A DNA stretch of 64,000 nt from an uncultured Lachnospiraceae bacterium (GTDB taxonomy: Bacteria; Bacillota; Clostridia; Lachnospirales; Lachnospiraceae). Both the position numbers and the translations under genes were made by a program. Location: positions 130,980 through 194,979 of the forward strand of contig CAJTUB010000002.1 in the NCBI GenBank assembly GCA_910579465.1, given 5' to 3'. This document shows, in pieces, positions 53,738-62,061 of the stretch (the first letter of the stretch is position 1; every line of letters begins with the position of its first letter). The notes beneath the pieces are model-generated. The model was not told the origin of the DNA, searched no databases, and was given only the letters and a program-made list of their open reading frames with translations.

Positions 53738-54355
53738 ATGAATGACAAGTTTTACCTGCTGCCAGGGGAGAAGCAGCAGAGGATTATCAATGCGGGTTTT
53801 CTTGTGTTTTCGCAGGACTCGTATCGTAAGAGCTCCGTGAAGGAAATCGCCGATGAGGCGGGAATCAGTAAGTCGCTGTTGTTTCATTATTTCCACAACA
53901 AAAAGGAGTTTTATCTGTTTCTGTGGGACAGGGCGTGTCATATAACGATGGAGTATCTTAACCGGTACGGCTGCTATGAGCCGGACGACCTTTTTGAGAT
54001 GATGGAGCGCGGGATGAAGGCGAAGCTCCGGATGATGGAGAAGTATCCGAAGATGACAGCCTTTGTCATCAAAGCGTTTTATGAGAAGGAGCCTGAAATC
54101 CGTACGGAGATACAAAAAAGCTATCATACTTATTTTGAACTTAAGGCGCAGGGGGCACTCTCCCGGATTGACCCGGATAGCTTTGTTCCGGGATTGGATC
54201 TCACCCTGATGTACCGGGAGATGTATCTGGCATCCGAGGGGTATCTCTGGGAGGTATTCCAATGTGACACGGAGCTGGACGTTTCGAAGCTGGAGAAGGA
54301 TTTTAATGAGATGCTGTCCTTCTGGAAAAATGTTTATCTGAAAAAGGAGAAGTAA
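53738..54355 (+). CDS. TetR-family regulator of an ABC-2 exporter
   Basis: A 205-residue protein from ATG 53738 (MNDKFYLLPGEKQQRIINAG), with GAGGTG seven bases upstream. The helix-turn-helix is at about residues 16-55 (SVKEIADEAGISKSLLFHYF, HNKKEFYLFLW). The ATPase gene begins one base after its stop. TetR genes in this position usually repress their own exporter operon; the ligand is presumably the exported compound (inference). Confidence 0.9.
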   Translation: MNDKFYLLPGEKQQRIINAGFLVFSQDSYRKSSVKEIADEAGISKSLLFHYFHNKKEFYLFLWDRACHITMEYLNRYGCYEPDDLFEMMERGMKAKLRMMEKYPKMTAFVIKAFYEKEPEIRTEIQKSYHTYFELKAQGALSRIDPDSFVPGLDLTLMYREMYLASEGYLWEVFQCDTELDVSKLEKDFNEMLSFWKNVYLKKEK

Positions 54356-54356
54356 A

Positions 54357-55232
54357 ATGGAAGCAATCCGGACCGTTTCCCTGACGAAATATTATGGAAA
54401 GTCAAGAGGAATCATCGACATTAATCTTACTGTGCCGGAGGGGGATTTTTTCGGATTTATCGGTCCGAACGGCGCGGGGAAAAGCACTACAATCCGTACC
54501 CTGTTAGGTCTGCTGACGCCAACCGGCGGGACGGCGGATATTTTCGGGAGGGATATCCGTGGAAAAAGGGAGGAGGTGCTTGCGGATATCGGGTATATGC
54601 CGTCGGAGGCATGCTTTTATCCCAACGGAAGAGTGGGCGAGATAATCCGTTATTCTGCCGGATTGCGGGGCAGGGACTGTGCAAAGGAGGCAGCACGGCT
54701 GTGTGAAAGGCTTGCGCTGGATACAAAGAAAAGAATCAGTGCGCTGTCTCTCGGCAACCGGAAGAAGGTATCGATTGTCTGTGCCTTACAGCACAATCCG
54801 CGGCTGTGCATTCTTGACGAACCGACGAGCGGACTGGACCCGTTGATGCAGAGGGAGTTTTATGCCATTCTGGAAGAACGCAACGCCAAAGGAGCGACTA
54901 TTTTTCTTTCCTCCCATGTCCTTTCGGAGCTGCAGCGGTATTGCAGACATGCTGCCGTCATCCGCGGAGGAAGGCTTCTGGTCTGCGATGCCATAGAAAG
55001 GTTAGGGCACACGTATGCGAAAAATGTAACACTCACAGGAGTTTCGACCCCGCCTGCCCTTGAGGGAATCCGGAATGTAACGACAGAGGGAGATACGGTC
55101 CGGTTTTTATACAGCGGGGAGGCTGCCGGGCTGTTGCAGGCACTTTCCGGTATGCCCGTAACGGATGTGACGATTACCGAGCCGGATCTGGAGGAAATCA
55201 TCATGCACTACTACAAGGAGGAAGGAAAATGA
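54357..55232 (+). CDS. ABC transporter ATP-binding protein
   Basis: A 291-residue ATPase of an ABC-2 type exporter. Walker A GPNGAGKSTTIRTL (about residues 37-50), signature SLGNRKKVSIV (LSLGN in place of LSGGQ, common in this subfamily), Walker B LCILDEPTSGLDP and His in LSSHVLSEL. The C-terminal 80 residues form an extra regulatory domain. The stop overlaps the permease start by four bases (ATGA). Confidence 0.94.
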   Translation: MEAIRTVSLTKYYGKSRGIIDINLTVPEGDFFGFIGPNGAGKSTTIRTLLGLLTPTGGTADIFGRDIRGKREEVLADIGYMPSEACFYPNGRVGEIIRYSAGLRGRDCAKEAARLCERLALDTKKRISALSLGNRKKVSIVCALQHNPRLCILDEPTSGLDPLMQREFYAILEERNAKGATIFLSSHVLSELQRYCRHAAVIRGGRLLVCDAIERLGHTYAKNVTLTGVSTPPALEGIRNVTTEGDTVRFLYSGEAAGLLQALSGMPVTDVTITEPDLEEIIMHYYKEEGK

Positions 55233-56017
55233 TAGTGTTCAGACACGAGTTAAGGCAGGGGAGGACTGCGCTTATCCTATGGGCGGCAATTATTGCAGCG
55301 ATGATCGGGCTTTGCATCCTGATTTATCCGGAGATGGCAAAGCAGATGGGCGAATTGGGCGGAGCCTTTGCTGATATGGGCGGATTTTCTGCCGCATTTG
55401 GAATGGATAAAATTAATTTTGGGGAATTTCTCGGATTTTTCGGTGTGGAGTGCGGAAATATACTCGGTCTCGGCGGGGCATTTTTTGCAGCGCTGCTTGG
55501 CAGTACGGCTCTTGCAAAGGAGGAAAAGGAGCATACGGCGGAGTTTCTTTTGACACATCCGGTCAGTCGTTTTAAGGTCGTACTGCAGAAGCTTGCGTCC
55601 ATCCTCGTACAGCTCCTATTATTGAACGTGGCAGCCGCCGGAGCTACTGCCCTTGCCGTGATTTTAATCGGGGAGGCTCCTGAATTAAAGACAATGGCGC
55701 TGCTGTTTCTTTCCTATGGTATCATGCAGCTCGAAACGGCGGCAGTCTGTTTCGGGATTTCCGCCTTTCTCAGAGGGGGCGGAGCCGGAATCGGGCTGGG
55801 GCTTGCCGCTTTGTTCTATTTTTTCAACATTGCTGCAAATCTGACGGAGAACGCAAGATTTCTGAAATACATTACGCCTTTCGGCTACACGGACAGCGCA
55901 GGGATTATCGTGGACGGATGTCTTCCGGCGAAGTATCTTGCCGCGGGTCTCGGGCTTGCCGCCACAGGAATCGCGGCAGCATTCTGGCAGTACGGAAGAA
56001 AGGATATTGCGTCATAG
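55229..56017 (+). CDS. ABC-2 type permease
   Basis: A 262-residue membrane subunit with six predicted helices. The TALILWAAIIAAMIGLCILI opening, and the LGSTALAKEEKEHTAEFLLT and HPVSRFKVVLQKL cytosolic segment (about residues 90-118), are typical of ABC-2 permeases of Clostridia. Coupled to the ATPase; the exporter probably works as a 2+2 complex. Substrate unknown. Confidence 0.9.
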   Translation: MIVFRHELRQGRTALILWAAIIAAMIGLCILIYPEMAKQMGELGGAFADMGGFSAAFGMDKINFGEFLGFFGVECGNILGLGGAFFAALLGSTALAKEEKEHTAEFLLTHPVSRFKVVLQKLASILVQLLLLNVAAAGATALAVILIGEAPELKTMALLFLSYGIMQLETAAVCFGISAFLRGGGAGIGLGLAALFYFFNIAANLTENARFLKYITPFGYTDSAGIIVDGCLPAKYLAAGLGLAATGIAAAFWQYGRKDIAS

Positions 56018-56040
56018 CGTTCAGGGCAGCAGGGAAGGTC

Positions 56041-56877
56041 TCAGGCTTTTCTGTATCGCCCGCAGAACTCCAGGGGCGTCATTTTCTCATATTTGCGGAA
56101 CATCGCACAAAAATAGCTTTCATCATTGTAGCCGGAAAGCCGCGCAGCTTCCCTGACAAGCATCGTTTCGTTTCCCAGAAGCAATTCTTTGCTTTTACGG
56201 ATTCTGGTCAGATTAATGTAATCCGATACGGTGAGCGAAGTAAATCTTTTAAAAAGAACGCAAAGATATTGCGGTGTTATCCCGGCGATTGCTGCAAGCT
56301 CGTCCAGAGGAAGCGGACGGCTGTAGTTTTCGTTAATAAAGCGGGTGACCAGCTCAATTTTACGGAAGCGGATATCAAAGGAAGAGCTCTCGTTTTTTGA
56401 TGTCAGCGCCATAATGTCAAGCAGGACTTCATAGGTAAGGCTTGAGCAGGTATGTGCAGAAGAAGCTCCGTGCCGGATGGTAAAATATAGCTCTGTGATT
56501 TTTTCTATAATTCTAGTCAGCGAAGAAACATACCAGACACCGGAATGCTTCATGCCCATGACCCGTGTAAAAAAATCTGCAACACCCTGTCCATGAAAAA
56601 TAATCCAGTCTACCTTCCATTCTCCGTCAATAGCGTGGTAGGAGTGAGGCTCCTCCGGAAAGAGCAGCATGCCCTGTCCGGCTTCCACCGTATAGCAGCT
56701 TTCTCCAAGAAACAGTTCTCCCTTTCCGCTGCGGCATTGAATCCATTGAAACTCAGGATGCCCCTGGGGTCTGGTAATGGTTTCCTGTTCATAGTCCAGA
56801 CCGACGCCTGCAGTATAGTAAGGGAAGCGTTCTTCCATCCCGGTTATGACCGAAAAAATCATTTTTTTTGAAGCCAT
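56041..56877 (-). CDS. AraC-family regulator
   Basis: 278 residues read leftward from ATG 56877 (GGAGGT upstream on the minus strand; the longer start at 56949 lacks a site). An N-terminal cupin-like sensor (EFQWIQCRSGKGELFLGESC, EAGQGMLLFPEEPHSYHAID) precedes a pair of helix-turn-helix motifs (about 180-278: LDELAAIAGITPQYLCVLFK, AARLSGYNDESYFCAMFRKY, EKMTPLEF). Divergent from the glycoside hydrolase gene and probably its sugar-responsive activator. Confidence 0.93.
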   Translation of the reverse strand: MASKKMIFSVITGMEERFPYYTAGVGLDYEQETITRPQGHPEFQWIQCRSGKGELFLGESCYTVEAGQGMLLFPEEPHSYHAIDGEWKVDWIIFHGQGVADFFTRVMGMKHSGVWYVSSLTRIIEKITELYFTIRHGASSAHTCSSLTYEVLLDIMALTSKNESSSFDIRFRKIELVTRFINENYSRPLPLDELAAIAGITPQYLCVLFKRFTSLTVSDYINLTRIRKSKELLLGNETMLVREAARLSGYNDESYFCAMFRKYEKMTPLEFCGRYRKA

Positions 56878-56948
56878 GCCCAGACCTCCGTTTCTTTTTT
56901 CTATCGTGGTTTTTTGTTCTATTGTAATAGCTGTGCGAATCCCTGTCA

Positions 56949-57014
56949 ATATTAAAATACTAATATGGATTTGATTATACTTTGATTGACACTGGGTTTT
57001 GCTTGAGATAGTAT
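56949..57014 (+). promoter_or_regulatory. Glycoside hydrolase gene promoter
   Basis: TTGACA (56986-56991), 17 bases, TAGTAT (57009-57014). Upstream, ATATTA/TAATAT (56949-56954, 56961-56966) is an inverted repeat that could be an AraC site. Confidence 0.65.
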
Positions 57015-57050
57015 ATGAATATAGAAATAAACTACCGGAGGTATAAAGAG

Positions 57051-59273
57051 ATGTGCAGAAACAGAAAGGTAACAGAGTTTAATACCGGATGGCTGTATTC
57101 CCCGCATGATGATGCAGCTGCACGGTTACCGTTGTTTGATGATGGCGCTTTTGAAAGAGTGACCCTGCCTCATGCAAACAAGGTGCTGGAAAAACATAAA
57201 GGGGATGATTTTAAAGAGCAGATAGAATCATATCGTTTTGTCTCCTGGTACCGCCGTCATTTTACCATTCCTGAGGAGTACCGCGGCATGCGCGTCATGG
57301 TCGGCTTTCAGGGAGTGGCGACGGTCGCGGAGGTTTATGTCAACGGAGTCCGTGCCGGAGTCCATAAGGGAGCTTATACCGGATTTTCCTTTGATATAAC
57401 GGATAGCATCAGGTTTGGGAATGCAGATAATGTGATTGCGGTAAAGGTGGATTCTTCCAGACAGGAGGAGATTCCTCCGGAGGGCGGAGATGTAGATTAT
57501 TGTCTTTTCGGAGGTATTATCCGCGGTGTGACGCTTACGATAGCAGACAGTGTGTATATTGAGGATAGCTTTTTTACGACTCCGGGCCTGGCTGCGGGAG
57601 ACAGCAGGGTGAACTGTAGCGCAATGCTGCAGAATACCACCGGAGCAGCAGAAGAAGTAGCGGTCCGGCTTAGTGTCCGCGATGCGGAGGGAAACGAGGT
57701 AGCGGCTTCGGAAAGTATCAGAGTAACAGTCCCGGCAGGCGGGAAGATAAAGCTGGAAGCAGGAACCCCGGCAATAGAATGTCCTTATCTTTGGAGCGTG
57801 GATAGCCCGTATCTGTATACGGCTAAACTTTTGCTTTTGAAACAGGAGGAAGTCATTGATACGGTGGAAACAAAAATCGGCTTGCGCTGGTTTGCGTTTA
57901 CGGAAAGGGGATTTTACCTGAACGGGGAGAAATTAAAGCTCCGCGGAGTAAACCGGCATGAGCAGTGGCCGTGGCAGGGAAGGGCAGTTCCCGGAAAGCT
58001 GCAAATCCGTGATGCAGATATGATGAAAGAGACAGGATTGAATGCAGTGCGCTGTTCCCATTATCCGCAGGCGCCGGAGTTTCTTTCCCGCTGTGATGAG
58101 ATAGGACTTATCGTATTTGAGGAGGCTCCCGGCTGGCAGCACATTGGCGGGGAGGCATGGCAGGAGATATATAAGACGAATGTAAAGGAAATGATTCTCC
58201 GTGACAGGAACCATCCGTCCATTGTGACATGGGGAGTGCGGGTCAATGAATCCCGGGATAATCATGATTTTGTAACCGCAAGTGCTGCAATTGCAAAGGA
58301 GCTTGACCCTTCAAGACCGACGCATGGTGTCCGTCAGGGAGATGATTATGAACGTAGTGAAAAGATTGAGGATTTATATACTGTGAATTACCGGTATCCT
58401 GAAATCCCCCGCTTTACGCCGTATCTTATAACGGAGCATTCCGGGGACTGGGGCGGCGACGGCTATCCGTGGTCAAAAGAGGATGCGGCGGCAAGGTTTA
58501 CAAGATCTTTTGGTGAAGCCCTGGATTATTATTATGGCAATGAATTTTGCGCCGGGGGCTTTGCATGGAGTATGTTTGATTACAACAATGAGGTGAATTA
58601 CATGCACACAGGGCATGTGTTTTACAGCGGGCTCTATGACCTCTGGAGGCTTGATAAGCCGGCTTCCTATTTATACCGTTCACAGAAAAGTCCGGACGAT
58701 GAAATTGTTCTTTACATAGCAGGCTACTGGACAGAAGAGTCTCCTTTGGAGGTGGAGATTTACAGTAACTGTGACGAGGTAGAGCTTTTTATCAATGGAA
58801 GCTCCCAAGGGAGAAGAAAGCCGGCTCTTTACACGAATATTCCGCATCCCGCCTTTTTGTTTGAGGGACTGGTCTTTGAGCCGGGTGAGCTTGAAGCGGT
58901 GGGCTATATTGCAGATAGAGAGGTAGCGAGGACGATTCGCCGGACACCGGAGGCGCCTGACAGAATTGCAGTTACTCCGGATTATGATTCGCTTCTTGCC
59001 GATGGAGCTGACATGACCTGTGTGACGGTGGAGCTTCTTGATAAAAACGGTACCCGGCTTCCGTACTCAGATAATGAGGTAGAGATAAGTGTCAGCGGAC
59101 CGGGAGAGTTTATCGGGGAATCCCCGGTAGCTCTTGAGGGTGGAAGAATCGGTTTTCTTGTAAAAGGTAAACCACATCAGGCGGGAAGCATTCTCTGTAC
59201 TGTTACGGCAGACGGAATTAAGGCGGGAAGCTGTAAAATTGATAGCTCGGATTATGAGGAAGGGGATTTATAA
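57051..59273 (+). CDS. Glycoside hydrolase family 2 protein (beta-galactosidase-like)
   Basis: A 740-residue protein. ATG 57051 (MCRNRKVTEFNTGWLYSPHD) is chosen for CGGAGG; ATG 57015 upstream lies at the -10 end and is unlikely. A jelly-roll sugar-binding N-domain (SWYRRHFTIPEEYRGMRVMV), an Ig-like middle, then the TIM barrel: acid/base Glu in WGVRVNES (about residue 399) and a likely nucleophile Glu in LITEHSGDWGGDGYPW (about 462). C-terminal domains (DRIAVTPDYDSLLADGADMT) resemble DUF4982/Ig-like modules. No signal peptide, so it acts on imported oligosaccharide. Galactosidase versus glucuronidase cannot be settled by eye. Confidence 0.88.
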   Translation: MCRNRKVTEFNTGWLYSPHDDAAARLPLFDDGAFERVTLPHANKVLEKHKGDDFKEQIESYRFVSWYRRHFTIPEEYRGMRVMVGFQGVATVAEVYVNGVRAGVHKGAYTGFSFDITDSIRFGNADNVIAVKVDSSRQEEIPPEGGDVDYCLFGGIIRGVTLTIADSVYIEDSFFTTPGLAAGDSRVNCSAMLQNTTGAAEEVAVRLSVRDAEGNEVAASESIRVTVPAGGKIKLEAGTPAIECPYLWSVDSPYLYTAKLLLLKQEEVIDTVETKIGLRWFAFTERGFYLNGEKLKLRGVNRHEQWPWQGRAVPGKLQIRDADMMKETGLNAVRCSHYPQAPEFLSRCDEIGLIVFEEAPGWQHIGGEAWQEIYKTNVKEMILRDRNHPSIVTWGVRVNESRDNHDFVTASAAIAKELDPSRPTHGVRQGDDYERSEKIEDLYTVNYRYPEIPRFTPYLITEHSGDWGGDGYPWSKEDAAARFTRSFGEALDYYYGNEFCAGGFAWSMFDYNNEVNYMHTGHVFYSGLYDLWRLDKPASYLYRSQKSPDDEIVLYIAGYWTEESPLEVEIYSNCDEVELFINGSSQGRRKPALYTNIPHPAFLFEGLVFEPGELEAVGYIADREVARTIRRTPEAPDRIAVTPDYDSLLADGADMTCVTVELLDKNGTRLPYSDNEVEISVSGPGEFIGESPVALEGGRIGFLVKGKPHQAGSILCTVTADGIKAGSCKIDSSDYEEGDL

Positions 59274-59292
59274 GGCAGAAGCAGCAAATCCG

Positions 59293-59333
59293 TGTGCATA
59301 TGCCCAAGTCGCTAAAAATGCGGAAACTCAAGA
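59293..59333. repeat. Dispersed palindromic repeat, copy R4 (right end)
   Basis: GTGTGCATATGCCC followed by CGCTAAAAATGCGGAAACTC and AAG: the right arm AAAATGCGGAAACTCAAG (59316-59333) is identical to R2. Only the right end plus a fragment of the inner TGCATATG remains. Confidence 0.72.
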
Positions 59334-59343
59334 AAACCACCGC

Positions 59344-59372
59344 TAGAAAAAAGCGGCGTTCTATGCTATACT
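59344..59372 (+). promoter_or_regulatory. Promoter of the LytTR two-component operon
   Basis: TAGAAA (59344-59349, weak -35), 17 bases, TATACT (59367-59372) with an upstream TGC (extended -10). The repeat arm R4 ends 10 bases before the -35. Confidence 0.6.
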
Positions 59373-59435
59373 AGTGTCACAGGTCCAAGGTTATAAGTGA
59401 AAATTTACTTTTAAGAAGAACCGGGAGGTGACAGG

Positions 59436-60140
59436 ATGTATCTTGTAATATGCGAGGACGAGCCGGAGTTTGCCGCGGAGCTTGCAAAGGAGCTGACGGC
59501 AATTTTTGAGCAGAAGCAGGTGGAGTGCCGCATCTGTCATTGCCCGGGCGGACAGGAGCTCCGTGCCGTGGCGGGGCAGGAGGAGCCGATTGACCTTTTG
59601 TTTATGGATATCCACCTAGGGGATGCGGACGGGGTGGAGTTAGTAAAGGAGCTGAACCGCGGCAGTGTAAGAATCCCTACGGTATTTTTGTCAAGCCTGG
59701 AGGACCGGATTGCGGAAGGGTACGATGTAAGCGCGTTTCATTTTCTTTTTAAGCGGCAGTACAAGGAGAAGCTGCCGGCGCTCATGGAGCGTTTTTTGAA
59801 TGAGCTGTACCAGAACAAAAGCATTCTGCTGCAGCACCATGACACGACGGTGATGTTAAACTTTACCGAAATTTATTATGTGGAGCCGGAGAACAGAAAT
59901 ACTGCCATTCATACGGCGGTTTCATGCTATCAGGAGAAAAGCTCCATCCAGAATTTTGCAAAGCAGCTGCCGGAGGAGCTTTTCATTGAAGCGTATCATT
60001 CCCTTTATATTAACATCGACCATATCCGGAAGGTAAATATGGACTCTGTCGTACTGGATAATGATAAGGAACTGCCGGTGAGCCGCAGAAAGAGAAAGCA
60101 GCTGATGACGGCAGTGATGAGGAGGATTCGGAACAGATGA
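59436..60140 (+). CDS. LytTR-family response regulator
   Basis: A 234-residue response regulator. Receiver domain with acidic pocket (CEDE, residues 6-9), phosphoacceptor Asp58 in LLFMDIHLGD and a Lys in LFKRQY. A LytTR DNA-binding domain fills the C-terminal 100 residues (LQHHDTTVMLNFTEIYYVEP, FIEAYHSLYINIDHIRKV, LPVSRRKRKQLM). LytTR proteins bind direct repeats; a candidate pair lies at 61958-61993. The stop overlaps the kinase start. Confidence 0.93.
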   Translation: MYLVICEDEPEFAAELAKELTAIFEQKQVECRICHCPGGQELRAVAGQEEPIDLLFMDIHLGDADGVELVKELNRGSVRIPTVFLSSLEDRIAEGYDVSAFHFLFKRQYKEKLPALMERFLNELYQNKSILLQHHDTTVMLNFTEIYYVEPENRNTAIHTAVSCYQEKSSIQNFAKQLPEELFIEAYHSLYINIDHIRKVNMDSVVLDNDKELPVSRRKRKQLMTAVMRRIRNR

Positions 60141-61933
60141 AAACAAAAAGACGGTATATGCTCTTTATCTGGATAGCCTTGCCTGCCCTGCTTCTGTTAA
60201 ACGGGCTCCTGTTCTATTCTGCAAAGTGTTCCGGGGAGTATCTGCAGTCAGAGAATGTCTGGGGTACTTTACAGTCCGTCAGGGCAAAGGATTATAGGAA
60301 GCAGCAGCAAATTATCGGGCTCCTTCCGGAAGACCCAGCAAAAGCACTGGAAGAAATTGATGCAGTTATTGAGCTGCTGGAGGAAGACAGAGGAGAGAAA
60401 TGGGAGGATTATGAAAAGTACAGACTGATAGGAGGAACGGAAAAAAGAGAGGAAGGCCTTGCAAATTACAGGCAGGTCCGCGAACGCATACGAGGCGTAG
60501 AAAACTATGGAAGCTATATTCTGGGTATTAAAGAGAATGCAAAGGGTATTGCAGAAATGCTGTATTCCATTTATGAGGACAGATGGCTTCTAAAAAATGT
60601 TGCCCGGTGCGAGCAGGACTATTACGGCTTGGAATATCTGCAGCCGCAGGTAATGTTAGACAATACGGTTAATCTTGTATTAAATTATCATGTTACGGAT
60701 TTGCTGGCATTTTCTTATGCTGCACTGCTTGCCGCGGTATTCTGCTATTATCTGAAATATAATTCCTTCGGGGAGGTTTTCGGGCTGCGACGGGTTCTTG
60801 CCGGTACATTCGTTATGATGGTGCTTGGTATCACAGGGTTTTATGTGACGAATTTCTGTATTGTGGGGACGACGTTCGGTACACTTTCCATGACGGCGCC
60901 CATCCAGTCTCTGGAAGAGTTTTATATGTGCCCGTATCCGATTACGATAGGCAGTTTTTTGGCAGTTTATATCTGTGCGAAGGTTCTTGGCCAACTGCTT
61001 TTGCTTGCAATCTGCTTTTGTGCCGTTACCAGTGTCCGTCGGCTTCCGATCTGTCTTCTGGCGGCGGCAGGGATTGTATTTGAATATTGGAAATGTGCCG
61101 GAGTTGCGGAGACGAATGCGGAGGTTTTTCTCCAGGAGGTCAATCTTTTTTCCGCCTTTACGTTGGAACGCTTTGTAAACCGGTATCTGAATCTGAATCT
61201 GGCGGGCAGGCTGCTTCCGCGGGCAGGTACCTTTGCCGTAGTGTTTACGGTGGTATTTGTGGTGATGATGTTTTTGATGTACCGGAGACTAAGACAGTGG
61301 CACAAGACCTCCGGGCAGGAGGTGATGAATGCGTATCTTAGGGAAATCGACCAGAGGTATCAGGAGACGAGGCTTCTGTGGCATGACTTTAATAATCATC
61401 TGCTGGCAATCAAGGCACTTTACGAAAATGGACGGAAAGAGCAGGCAGCAAAGTATATCGGCGATTTGGCTGAGTATAGCCATGAACGGCTTCTGCCTGC
61501 AAAAACAGGCTCGGATACGTTAGATTTACTGTTGTTTAAAAAGTATCAGCAGGCGAATGAGGCAGGGGTAAAGCTGCAGTTTAAAATCGGCTGCAGCCTG
61601 GCGGGGAGCTCCATTACAGAGTATGACCTGTGCAGTCTGTTTGGAAATCTGCTGGATAATGCGATTGAAGCGGTCCGGAAGCACCAGGGTACCAGAGAGC
61701 CGGTTTTGCTCAGGGCAGAGCGGCAGAATAACATGCTGTTTATTTCGTGTGAAAATTCTTATGAGGGTGAGCTTTCCAGACAGGACGGGGAACTGAAAAC
61801 CACCAAAAAGGATGCGGGGTGGCATGGCATCGGTCTGGTTTCCGTAAGGCAGGTCTGCAGAAAATACAAAGGAAGCATGGAGGTGGAGACGGAAAACCAA
61901 AGATTCTGTGTATCGCTTTTGCTGAATTTGTAA
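60137..61933 (+). CDS. GHKL-domain sensor histidine kinase (AgrC-like)
   Basis: A 598-residue membrane kinase, start overlapping the regulator stop (ATGA). One helix near residues 8-28, an extracytoplasmic charged stretch of about 150 residues, then about six helices between 185 and 395. The H-box WHDFNNHLLAIKALYE (His near residue 416) and N-box GNLLDNAIEAV (about 503-513) are conserved, with WHGIGLVSVRQV as the G-box. This class senses peptides or cell-surface signals; the signal here is unknown. It presumably phosphorylates the LytTR partner. Confidence 0.92.
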   Translation: MKTKRRYMLFIWIALPALLLLNGLLFYSAKCSGEYLQSENVWGTLQSVRAKDYRKQQQIIGLLPEDPAKALEEIDAVIELLEEDRGEKWEDYEKYRLIGGTEKREEGLANYRQVRERIRGVENYGSYILGIKENAKGIAEMLYSIYEDRWLLKNVARCEQDYYGLEYLQPQVMLDNTVNLVLNYHVTDLLAFSYAALLAAVFCYYLKYNSFGEVFGLRRVLAGTFVMMVLGITGFYVTNFCIVGTTFGTLSMTAPIQSLEEFYMCPYPITIGSFLAVYICAKVLGQLLLLAICFCAVTSVRRLPICLLAAAGIVFEYWKCAGVAETNAEVFLQEVNLFSAFTLERFVNRYLNLNLAGRLLPRAGTFAVVFTVVFVVMMFLMYRRLRQWHKTSGQEVMNAYLREIDQRYQETRLLWHDFNNHLLAIKALYENGRKEQAAKYIGDLAEYSHERLLPAKTGSDTLDLLLFKKYQQANEAGVKLQFKIGCSLAGSSITEYDLCSLFGNLLDNAIEAVRKHQGTREPVLLRAERQNNMLFISCENSYEGELSRQDGELKTTKKDAGWHGIGLVSVRQVCRKYKGSMEVETENQRFCVSLLLNL

Positions 61934-61957
61934 CAGCCCATACCTTTTCTAAAAGAA

Positions 61958-61993
61958 AGTAACCACTTCTGCAAAGAGAGTAACCACTTCTGC
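61958..61993 (+). repeat. 15-bp direct repeats, 21-bp period (candidate LytTR sites)
   Basis: AGTAACCACTTCTGC occurs at 61958-61972 and again at 61979-61993. The period of two helical turns is the geometry expected for LytTR dimers. The second copy also forms the 5' arm of the terminator below. Confidence 0.6.
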
Positions 61994-62018
61994 GGAAGCG
62001 GTTGCTTTTTCTTTTTTT
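61979..62018 (+). terminator. Intrinsic terminator after the kinase
   Basis: AGTAACCACTTC (61979-61990) pairs with GAAGCGGTTGCT (61995-62006), one mismatch, then a long T-run (TTTTTCTTTTTTT). Confidence 0.88.
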
Positions 62019-62061
62019 GGGAAGTATGATAAAAGTACAAAAAAGAAAGGAGAAATTGTCT

